Source: Chrysomallon squamiferum (lineage: Eukaryota; Mollusca; Gastropoda; Neomphalida; Peltospiridae). Taken from it: DNA of 30,251 nt. The first letter of the stretch is position 1. Each line of letters starts with the position of its first letter. Where the stretch lies: the NCBI GenBank assembly GCA_012295275.1, contig CM022675.1:17498189-17528439 (forward strand), written 5' to 3'. This document shows, piece after piece, positions 20,124 through 30,251 of this stretch. Both the position numbers and the translations under genes were made by a program. The notes beneath the pieces are model-generated. The model did no database searches, had not been told where the DNA came from, and saw only the letters and a program-made list of their open reading frames with translations.

Positions 20124-21782
20124 CATACGGTTAGAAGTTTCGGAATGCGAGCGGTTGCGAGATGTGTTCGTCTCTTGTCAATAAACGCACATACCCACCA
20201 GCTCATCAAAATCAGATGTAATGATTAACCCTCAACAGCGTCTGTAGACCTGCTTGAAAACAGAACTCATTCAATGCTGTCTGTTATGTGTGCATACGAT
20301 TCAAAGTTTCGGAGAGCGAGCGGTTGCGAGGTGTGTTCGATTGTTGTCAATAAACAGAAACACGGACTACCTCATCGAAATCAGATGTAATGATTAACCC
20401 TTAACAGCGTTTAAAGAGCTGGTTGAGAACTGAACGAATTCAATGCTGTCTGTTATGCGTACATACAATTGAAAGTTTCAGAGTGCGAGCGGTTGCGAGC
20501 TGTGTTCGTCTCTTCTCAATAAACAGAAACACGCACTACCTCATCGAAATCAGATCTAATGATTAACCCTTAGCAGTGTTTAAAGAGCTGCTTGAGAACT
20601 GAACGCACTCAATACAGTCGGTTATGTGTGTGTACGATTCAAAGATTCGGAGTGCGAGCGGTTGCGAGATGTGTTCGTCTCTTGTCAATAAACAGAAACA
20701 CGCACTACCTCATCGATATCAGATCTAATGATTAACCCTTCACAGCGTTTAAAGAGCTGGTTGGGAACTGAACGCATTCAATGCTGTCTATTACGTGTCC
20801 GTACGATTGAAAGTTTAGGAGGGCGAGCGTTTTCGAGATGTGTTCGTCTCTTGTCAATAAACGAACATACACACCAGCTCATCAAAATCAGATGTAATGG
20901 TTAACCCTTAACAGCGTTTATAGACCTGCTTGAAAACAGAACGCATTCAATGCTGTCTGTTATGTGTGTATACGATTCAAAGTTTCCGACTGCGAGCGGT
21001 TGCCAGGTGTGTTCTTCTCTTCACAATAAAAAGAAACAAGCACTACCTCATCGAAATCAGATCTAATGATTAACCCTTAACAGCGAGTAAAGAGCTGGTT
21101 GAGAACAGAACGCATTCAATGCAGTCTGTTATGTGTGCATACGACTGAAAGTTTCCGAGTGCGAGCCGTTGCGAGGTGTGTTCATTTCTTGTCAATAAAC
21201 GCACATACCCAGCAGCTCATCAAAATCAGATGTAATGATTAACCCTTAACAGCGTTTATAGACCTGCTTGAAAACAGAAGCATTCAATGCTGTCTGTTAT
21301 GTCTGTATACGAATCAAAGCTTCGGAGTGCGAGCGGTTGCGAGGTGTGTTCGTCTCTTCACAGTAAACAGAAACACGCACTACCTCCTCGAAATCAGATC
21401 TAATGATTAACCCTTAACAGCGAGTAAAGAGCTGGTTGAGAACTGAACGCATTCAATGCTGTCTGTAACGTGTCCATACGATTGGAAGTTACGGACTGCG
21501 AGTGATTGTGAGATTTGTTGGACTATAGTCAAGAAACAGAAACACGCACTACCTCATCGAAATCACATGTAATGAATAACCCTTAACAGCGAGTAAAGAG
21601 CTGTTAGAGAACTGAACGCATTCAATGCTGTCTATTATGCGTACATACGATTGGAAATTACGGAGTGCGAGCCGTTGCGAGGTGTGTTCGTCTCTTCACA
21701 ATAAACAGAAACACGCACTACCTCATCGAAATCATATGTAATGATTAACCCTTAACAGCGAGTAAAGACCTGTTAGAGAACT

Positions 21783-22120
21783 GAACGCATTCAATGCTGT
21801 GTGTTACGTGTGTATACGATTCAAAGTTTCGGAGTGCGAGCGGTTCCGAGCTGTGTTCGTCTCTTCTCAATAAACAGAAACACGCACTACCTCATCAATA
21901 TCAGATGTAATGATTAACCCTTAACAGGGTTTATAGACGTGCTTGAAAACAGAACGCATTCAATGCTGTGTGTTACGTGTGTATACGATTCAAAGTTTCG
22001 GAGTGCGAGCGGTTCCGAGCTGTGTTCGTCTCTTCTCAATAAACAGAAACACGCACTACCTCATCAATATCAGATGTAATGATTAACCCTTAACAGGGTT
22101 TATAGACGTGCTTGAAAACA
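21783..22120 (+). repeat. Adjacent identical monomer pair
   Basis: 21783-21951 and 21952-22120 appear identical, sharing GCTGTGTGTTACGTG, GGTTCCGAGCTG, CTCATCAATATC and AACAGGGTTTATAGACGTGC. A third, close relative lies three monomers after the first, near 22290-22440. This is a recent one-monomer tandem duplication. Confidence 0.8.
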
Positions 22121-22927
22121 GAACGCATTTCACGCTGTCTGTTACGTATCCATACGATTGAAAGTTTCCGAGTGCGAGCGGTTGCGAGGTGTGTTCGTCT
22201 CTGTTCAATAAACGCACATACCCAGAAGCTCATTAAAATCAGATTCAATGATTAACACTTAACAGCGTTTATAGACCTGCTTGAGAACTGAACGCATTCA
22301 ATGCTGTCTGTTACGTGTGTATACGATTCAAAGTTTCGGAGTGCGAGCGGTTCCGAGCTGTGTTCGTCTCTTCTCAATAAACAGAAACACGCATTACCTC
22401 ATCAGTATCAGATGTAATCATTAACCCTTAACAGCGTTTATAGACCTGCTTGAAAACAGAATGCATTTAATGCTGTCTGTTACGTATCCATACGATTGAA
22501 AGTTTCCCAGTGCGAGCGGTTGCGAGGTGTGTTCGTCTCTTGTCAATAAACGCACATACCCACCAGCTCATCAAAATCAGATGTAATGATTAACCCTTAA
22601 CAGCGTTTATAGACCTGCTTGAAAACAGAACGCATTCAATACTGTCTATTATGTGTGTATACGATTCAAACATTCGGAGTGCGAGTGCTTGCGAGATGTG
22701 TTGGTCTCTTGTCAAGAAACAGAAACAAGCACTACCTCATCGAAATCAGATCTAATGATTAACTCTTAACAACGGTTAAAGACATGCTTTAGAACTAAAC
22801 GCATTCAATGCAGTCTGTTATGTGTGGATACGACTGAAAGTTTCGGAGTCCGAGCGGTTCCGAGCTGTGTTCGTTTCTTCTCAATAAACAGAAAAACGCA
22901 TTACGTCATCAATATCACATGTAATGA

Positions 22928-22960
22928 TTAACCCTTTAACAGCATTTTTCGTCTCTTCTC
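22928..22960 (+). other. Breakpoint with a truncated monomer between the diverged and homogeneous domains
   Basis: AACCCTTTAACAGC (ending 22943) is followed after four bases by TTCGTCTCTTCTCAACAAAC (from 22948). In an intact monomer these landmarks are 97 bp apart; here they are 5 bp apart, so about 92 bp are missing. Left of the break all monomers are of the diverged type; right of it they are of the core type. Confidence 0.85.
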
Positions 22961-25900
22961 AACAAACAGAAACACGCACTACCTCATCAAAATCAGATGC
23001 AATGATTAACCCTTTACACCGTTTAAACAACTGCTTGAGATCTGAACGCCTTCAATGCAGTCTCTTATGTGTGCGTACGATTGAAAGTTTCGGTGTGCGA
23101 GCGGTTGCGACGGGTGTTCGTCTCTTCTCAACAAACAGAAACACGCACTACCTCATCAAAATCAGATGCAATGATTAACCCTTTACACCGTTTAAACAAC
23201 TGCTTGAGATCTGAACGCCTTCAATGCAGTCTCTTATGTGTGTCTACGATTGAAAGTTTCGGTGTGCGAGCGGTTGCGAGGGGTGTTCGTCTCTTCTCAA
23301 CAAACAGAAACACGCACTACCTCATCAAAATCAGATGCAATGATTAACCCTTTACACCGTTTAAACAACTGCTTGAGATCTGAACGCCTTCAATGCAGTC
23401 TCTTATGTGTGCGTACGATTGAAAGTTTCGGTGTGCGAGCGGTTGCGACGGGTGTTCGTCTCTTCTCAACAAACAGAAACACGCACTACCTCATCGAAAT
23501 CAGATGTAATGATTAACCCTTTACCCCGTTTAAACACCTGCTAGAGATCTCAACGCCTTTAAAGCAGTCTCTTATGTGTGCGTACGATTGAAAGTTTCGG
23601 TGTGCGAGCGGTTGCGACGGGTGTTCGTCTCTTCTCAACAAACAGAAACACGCACTACCTCATCAAAATCAGATGCAATGATTAACCCTTTACCGTTTAA
23701 ACAACTGCTTGAGATCTGAACGCCTTCAATGCAGTCTCTTATGTGTGCGTACGATTGAAAGTTTCGGTGTGCGAGCGGTTGCGACGGGTGTTCGTCTCTT
23801 CTCAACAAACAGAAACACGCACTACCTCATCAAAATCAGATGCAATGATTAACCCTTTACACCGTTTAAACAACTGCTTGAGATCTGAACGCCTTCAATG
23901 CAGTCTCTTATGTGTGCGTACGATTGAAAGTTTCGGTGTGCGAGCGGTTGCGACGGGTGTTCGTCTCTTCTCAACAAACAGAAACACGCACTACCTCATC
24001 AAAATCAGATGCAATGATTAACCCTTTACACCGTTTAAACAACTGCTTGAGATCTGAACGCCTTCAATGCAGTCTCTTATGTGTGCGTACGATTGAAAGT
24101 TTCGGTGTGCGAGCGGTTGCGACGGGTGTTCGTCTCTTCTCAACAAACAGAAACACGCACTACCTCATCAAAATCAGATGCAATGATTAACCCTTTACAC
24201 CGTTTAAACAACTGCTTGAGATCTGAACGCCTTCAATGCAGTCTCTTATGTGTGCGTACGATTGAAAGTTTCGGTGTGCGAGCGGTTGCGACGGGTGTTC
24301 GTCTCTTCTCAACAAACAGAAACACGCACTACCTCATCAAAATCAGATGCAATGATTAACCCTTTACACCGTTTAAACAACTGCTTGAGATCTGAACGCC
24401 TTCAATGCAGTCTCTTATGTGTGCGTACGATTGAAAGTTTCGGTGTGCGAGCGGTTGCGACGGGTGTTCGTCTCTTCTCAACAAACAGAAACACGCACTA
24501 CCTCATCAAAATCAGATGCAATGATTAACCCTTTACACCGTTTAAACAACTGCTTGAGATCTGAACGCCTTCAATGCAGTCTCTTATGTGTGCGTACGAT
24601 TGAAAGTTTCGGTGTGCGAGCGGTTGCGACGGGTGTTCGTCTCTTCTCAACAAACAGAAACACGCACTACCTCATCAAAATCAGATGCAATGATTAACCC
24701 TTTACACCGTTTAAAAACAACTGCTTGAGATCTGAACGCCTTCAATGCAGTCTCTTTATGTGTGCGTACGATTGAAAGTTTCGGTGTGCGAGCGGTTGCG
24801 ACGGGTGTTCGTCTCTTCTCAACAAACAGAAACACGCACTACCTCATCAAAATCAGATGCAATGATTAACCCTTTACACCGTTTAAACAACTGCTTGAGA
24901 TCTGAACGCCTTCAATGCAGTCTCTTATGTGTGCGTACGATTGAAAGTTTCGGTGTGCGAGCGGTTGCGACGGGTGTTCGTCTCTTCTCAACAAACAGAA
25001 ACACGCACTACCTCATCAAAATCAGATGCAATGATTAACCCTTTACACCGTTTAAACAACTGCTTGAGATCTGAACGCCTTCAATGCAGTCTCTTATGTG
25101 TGCGTACGATTGAAAGTTTCGGTGTGCGAGCGGTTGCGACGGGTGTTCGTCTCTTCTCAACAAACAGAAACACGCACTACCTCATCAAAATCAGATGCAA
25201 TGATTAACCCTTTACACCGTTTAAACAACTGCTTGAGATCTGAACGCCTTCAATGCAGTCTCTTATGTGTGCGTACGATTGAAAGTTTCGGTGTGCGAGC
25301 GGTTGCGACGGGTGTTCGTCTCTTCTCAACAAACAGAAACACGCACTACCTCATCAAAATCAGATGCAATGATTAACCCTTTACACCGTTTAAACAACTG
25401 CTTGAGATCTGAACGCCTTCAATGCAGTCTCTTATGTGTGCGTACGATTGAAAGTTTCGGTGTGCGAGCGGTTGCGACGGGTGTTCGTCTCTTCTCAACA
25501 AACAGAAACACGCACTACCTCATCAAAATCAGATGCAATGATTAACCCTTTACACCGTTTAAACAACTGCTTGAGATCTGAACGCCTTCAATGCAGTCTC
25601 TTATGTGTGCGTACGATTGAAAGTTTCGGTGTGCGAGCGGTTGCGACGGGTGTTCGTCTCTTCTCAACAAACAGAAACACGCACTACCTCTGATCAAAAT
25701 CAGATGCAATGATTAACCCTTTACACCGTTTAAACAACTGCTTGAGATCTGAACGCCTTCAATGCAGTCTCTTATGTGTGCGTACGATTGAAAGTTTCGG
25801 TGTGCGAGCGGTTGCGACGGGTGTTCGTCTCTTCTCAACAAACAGAAACACGCACTACCTCATCAAAATCAGATGCAATGATTAACCCTTTACACCGTTT

Positions 25901-28900
25901 AAACAACTGCTTGAGATCTGAACGCCTTCAATGCAGTCTCTTTTATGTGTGCGTACGATTGAAAGTTTCGGTGTGCGAGCGGTTGCGACGGGTGTTCGTC
26001 TCTTCTCAACAAACAGAAACACGCACTACCTCATCAAAATCAGATGCAATGATTAACCCTTTACACCGTTTAAACAACTGCTTGAGATCTGAACGCCTTC
26101 AATGCAGTCTCTTATGTGTGCGTACGATTGAAAGTTTCGGTGTGCGAGCGGTTGCGACGGGTGTTCGTCTCTTCTCAACAAAACAGAAAACACGCACTAC
26201 CTCATCAAAATCAGATGCAATGATTAACCCTTTACACCGTTTAAACAACTGCTTGAGATCTGAACGCCTTCAATGCAGTCTCTTATGTGTGCGTACGATT
26301 GAAAGTTTCGGTGTGCGAGCGGTTGCGACGGGTGTTCGTCTCTTCTCAACAAACAGAAACACGCACTACCTCATCAAAATCAGATGTAATGATTAACCCT
26401 TTACCCCGTTTAAACAACTGCTTGAGATCTGAACGCCTTCAATGCAGTCTCTTATGTGTGCGTACGATTGAAAGTTTCGGTGTGCGAGCGGTTGCGACGG
26501 GTGTTCGTCTCTTCTCAACAAACAGAAACACGCACTACCTCATCAAAATCAGATGCAATGATTAACCCTTTACACCGTTTAAACAACTGCTTGAGATCTG
26601 AACGCCTTCAATGCAGTCTCTTATGTGTGCGTACGATTGAAAGTTTCGGTGTGCGAGCGGTTGCGAGGTGTGTTCGTCTCTTCTCAACAAACAGAAACAC
26701 GCACTACCTCATCAAAATCAGATGCAATGATTAACCCTTTACACCGTTTAAACAACTGCTTGAGATCTGAACGCCTTCAATGCAGTCTCTTATGTGTGCG
26801 TACGATTGAAAGTTTCGGTGTGCGAGCGGTTGCGACGGGTGTTCGTCTCTTCTCAACAAACAGAAACACGCACTACCTCATCAAAATCAGATGCAATGAT
26901 TAACCCTTTACACCGTTTAAACAACTGCTTGAGATCTGAACGCCTTCAATGCAGTCTCTTATGTGTGCGTACGATTGAAAGTTTCGGTGTGCGAGCGGTT
27001 GCGACGGGTGTTCGTCTCTTCTCAACAAACAGAAACACGCACTACCTCATCAAAATCAGATGCAATGATTAACCCTTTACACCGTTTAAACAACTGCTTG
27101 AGATCTGAACGCCTTCAATGCAGTCTCTTATGTGTGCGTACGATTGAAAGTTTCGGTGTGCGAGCGGTTGCGACGGGTGTTCGTCTCTTCTCAACAAACA
27201 GAAACACGCACTACCTCATCAAAATCAGATGCAATGATTAACCCTTTACACCGTTTAAACAACTGCTTGAGATCTGAACGCCTTCAATGCAGTCTCTTAT
27301 GTGTGCGTACGATTGAAAGTTTCGGTGTGCGAGCGATTGCGACGGGTGTTCGTCTCTTCTCAACAAACAGAAACACGCACTACCTCATCAAAATCAGATG
27401 CAATGATTAACCCTTTACACCGTTTAAACAACTGCTTGAGATCTGAACGCCTTCAATGCAGTCTCTTGTGTGTGTACGATTGAAAGTTTCGGTGTGCGAG
27501 CGGTTGCGACGGGTGTTCGTCTCTTCTCAACAAACAGAAACACGCACTACCTCATCAAAATCAGATGCAATGATTAACCCTTTACACCGTTTAAACAACT
27601 GCTTGAGATCTGAACGCCTTCAATGCAGTCTCTTATGTGTGCGTACGATTGAAAGTTTCGTGTGCGAGCGGTTGCGACGGGTGTTCGTCTCTTCTCAACA
27701 AACAGAAACACGCACTACCTCATCAAAATCAGATGCAATGATTAACCCTTTACACCGTTTAAACAACTGCTTGAGATCTGAACGCCTTCAATGCAGTCTC
27801 TTATGTGTGCGTACGATTGAAAGTTTCGGTGTGCGAGCGGTTGCGACGGGTGTTCGTCTCTTCTCAACAAACAGAAACACGCACTACCTCATCAAAATCA
27901 GATGCAATGATTAACCCTTTACACCGTTTAAACAACTGCTTGAGATCTGAACGCCTTCAATGCAGTCTCTTATGTGTGCGTACGATTGAAAGTTTCGGTG
28001 TGCGAGCGGTTGCGACGGGTGTTCGTCTCTTCTCAACAAACAGAAACACGCACTACCTCATCAAAATCAGATGCAATGATTAACCCTTTACACCGTTTAA
28101 ACAACTGCTTGAGATCTGAACGCCTTCAATGCAGTCTCTTATGTGTGCGTACGATTGAAAGTTTCGGTGTGCGAGCGGTTGCGACGGGTGTTCGTCTCTT
28201 CTCAACAAACAGAAACACGCACTACCTCATCAAAATCAGATGCAATGATTAACCCTTTACACCGTTTAAACAACTGCTTGAGATCTGAACGCCTTCAATG
28301 CAGTCTCTTATGTGTGCGTACGATTGAAAGTTTCGGTGTGCGAGCGATTGCGACGGGTGTTCGTCTCTTCTCAACAAACAGAAACACGCACTACCTCATC
28401 AAAATCAGATGCAATGATTAACCCTTTACACCGTTTAAACAACTGCTTGAGATCTGAACGCCTTCAATGCAGTCTTTTATGTGTGCGTACGATTGAAAGT
28501 TTCGGTGTGCGAGCGGTTGCGACGGGTGTTCGTCTCTTCTCAACAAACAGAAACACGCACTACCTCATCAAAATCAGATGCAATGATTAACCCTTTACAC
28601 CGTTTAAACAACTGCTTGAGATCTGAACGCCTTCAATGCAGTCTCTTATGTGTGCGTACGATTGAAAGTTTCGGTGTGCGAGCGGTTGCGACGGGTGTTC
28701 GTCTCTTCTCAACAAACAGAAACACGCACTACCTCATCAAAATCAGATGCAATGATTAACCCTTTACACCGTTTAAACAACTGCTTGAGATCTGAACGCC
28801 TTCAATGCAGTCTCTTATGTGTGCGTACGATTGAAAGTTTCGGTGTGCGAGCGGTTGCGACGGGTGTTCGTCTCTTCTCAACAAACAGAAACACGCACTA

Positions 28901-30251
28901 CCTCATCAAAATCAGATGCAATGATTAACCCTTTACACCGTTTAAACAACTGCTTGAGATCTGAACGCCTTCAATGCAGCAGTCTCTTATGTGTGCGTAC
29001 GATTGAAAGTTTCGGTGTGCGAGCGGTTGCGACGGGTGTTCGTCTCTTCTCAACAAACAGAAACACGCACTACCTCATCAAAATCAGATGCAATGATTAA
29101 CCCTTTACACCGTTTAAACAACTGCTTGAGATCTGAACGCCTTCAATGCAGTCTCTTATGTGTGCGTACGATTGAAAGTTTTTCGGTGTGCGAGCGGTTG
29201 CGACGGGTGTTCGTCTCTTCTCAACAAACAGAAACACGCACTACCTCATCAAAATCAGATGCAATGATTAACCCTTTACACCGTTTAAACAACTGCTTGA
29301 GATCTGAACGCCTTCAATGCAGTCTCTTATGTGTGCGTACGATTGAAAGTTTCGGTGTGCGAGCGGTTGCGACGGGTGTTCGTCTCTTCTCAACAAACAG
29401 AAACACGCACTACCTCATCAAAATCAGATGCAATGATTAACCCTTTACCCCGTTTAAACAACTGCTTGAGATCTGAACGCCTTCAATGCAGTCTCTTATG
29501 TGTGCGTACGATTGAAAGTTTCGGTGTGCGAGCGATTGCGACGGGTGTTCGTCTCTTCTCAACAAACAGAAACACGCACTACCTCATCAAAATCAGATGC
29601 AATGATTAACCCTTTACACCGTTTAAACAACTGCTTGAGATCTGAACGCCTTCAATGCAGTCTCTTATGTGTCTCTTATGTGTGCGTACGATTGAAAGTT
29701 TCGGTGTGCGAGCGGTTGCGACGGGTGTTCGTCTCTTCTCAACAAACAGAAACACGCACTACCTCATCAAAATCAGATGCAATGATTAACCCTTTACACC
29801 GTTTAAACAACTGCTTGAGATCTGAACGCCTTCAATGCAGTCTCTTATGTGTGCGTACGATTGAAAGTTTCGGTGTGCGAGCGGTTGCGACGGGTGTTCG
29901 TCTCTTCTCAACAAACAGAAACACGCACTACCTCATCAAAATCAGATGCAATGATTAACCCTTTACACCGTTTAAACAACTGCTTGAGATCTGAACGCCT
30001 TCAATGCAGTCTCTTATGTGTGCGTACGATTGAAAGTTTCGGTGTGCGAGCGGTTGCGACGGGTGTTCGTCTCTTCTCAACAAACAGAAACACGCACTAC
30101 CTCATCAAAATCAGATGCAATGATTAACCCTTTACACCGTTTAAACAACTGCTTGAGATCTGAACGCCTTCAATGCAGTCTCTTATGTGTGCGTACGATT
30201 GAAAGTTTCGGTGTGCGAGCGGTTGCGAGGTGCGTTCGTCTCTTCTCAACA
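22948..30251 (+). repeat. Satellite array, homogeneous core (169-bp monomer, about 43 copies, continues past the window)
   Basis: Near-identical head-to-tail monomers. Relative to the diverged domain the core is fixed for CTTTACACCGTTTAAACAAC, GAGATCTGAACGCCTTC, GCAGTCTCTTATG, TTTCGGTGTGCGAG, GCGACGGGTG, CTCAACAAACAG and GATGCAATG. Each consensus monomer has 11 CpGs, in contrast to the CpG-poor AT-rich flank. Exceptions are few: substitutions such as GCGATTGCG (27336, 28347, 29535) or TTACCCCG (23523, 26403, 29447), and small indels. The 76-206-residue open frames arise because 169 is not a multiple of three and the repeat has few stops; no gene is implied. Array organisation and near-nucleosomal unit length fit a centromeric, pericentromeric or subtelomeric satellite, which is inference. 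Confidence 0.97.
29640..29690 (+). repeat. 12-bp internal duplication inside one core monomer
   Basis: The segment TCTCTTATGTGT is present twice in a row (about 29660-29683), giving a 181-bp monomer. It is the largest length variant in the core. Confidence 0.85.

Larger units (their letters stand above)
17873..22943 (+). repeat. Satellite array, diverged domain (169-bp monomer, about 30 copies)
   Basis: Tandem head-to-tail copies with landmarks in each: GCGTTTAAAGACCTGCTTGA, GAACGCATTCAATGCTGTC, GAAAGTTTCGGAGTGCGAGC, TTCGTCTCTTCTCAATAAAC, CTCATCGAAATCAGATGTAA and TGATTAACCCTTAACA. Spacing is 169 bp with almost no indels, but neighbouring copies differ at many sites. Two variants of the segment after CAATAAAC are interspersed: AGAAACACGCACTACCTCAT and GCACATACCCACCAGCTCAT. 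Within the domain are exact multi-monomer duplications (separate entries). No protein or RNA gene is supported. Confidence 0.95.

Noticed and set aside
22924-30127. Dozens of overlapping open frames of 60-206 residues on the plus strand
   Set aside because: They are the same repeat read in successive frames: 169 = 3x56+1, each frame stops at the same repeat position, and the longer ones are produced by local indels. There are no start context, splice sites or family similarity.
22948-30251. CRISPR-like array
   Set aside because: The units are contiguous 169-bp direct repeats with no unique spacers, in an animal-type genome.
22948-30251. CENP-B box in the monomer
   Set aside because: The TTCG-containing segments on both strands were compared with nTTCGnnnnAnnCGGGn; none matches all the essential positions.

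Overview
The window is nuclear DNA from an animal, most likely an invertebrate. The left half is very AT-rich with long introns, GT-AG splice sites, short exons, AATAAA signals and many microsatellites. The right 40% is satellite DNA. No bacterial gene organisation is visible, and I cannot name the species.

Layout: (1) 1-2509 holds the last two visible exons of a plus-strand gene. Its predicted protein ends in a poly-serine/acidic stretch, a basic stretch and the tail FCILL-stop, a good match to a CAAX prenylation box. (2) About 2510-10685 is gene-poor AT-rich sequence with simple repeats. It also holds a 518-bp candidate DNA transposon (7556-8073) with inverted ends and a 9-bp direct flank, a poly(A)-tailed candidate retrocopy, and a short mariner-like transposase tail on the minus strand. 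(3) 10686-14778 holds a second plus-strand gene that I do not recognise. At least five exons join in perfect phase, including a 19-nt microexon, and two exons look like an internal duplication of an acidic, helix-rich segment. Its 3' end is uncertain. (4) 14779-16187 has no recognisable gene. (5) 16188-17877 is a GC-richer repeat complex: two arms of about 400 bp in inverted orientation around a 265-bp spacer, then three diverged copies, in reverse orientation, of part of the satellite monomer. (6) 17873 to the window end is a tandem satellite with a 169-bp monomer. It has about 30 diverged monomers (17873-22943) containing local multi-monomer duplications, then an abrupt break with a truncated monomer, then about 43 nearly identical CpG-rich monomers (22948-30251) that run off the window.

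The most interesting region is the satellite edge at 16.2-23 kb. It appears to preserve an inverted-repeat relative of the satellite, an orientation switch, an old diverged domain with higher-order duplications, and a sharp boundary to a homogenised core. The open frames in the core come from the repeat itself (169 = 3x56+1) and should not be annotated as genes.
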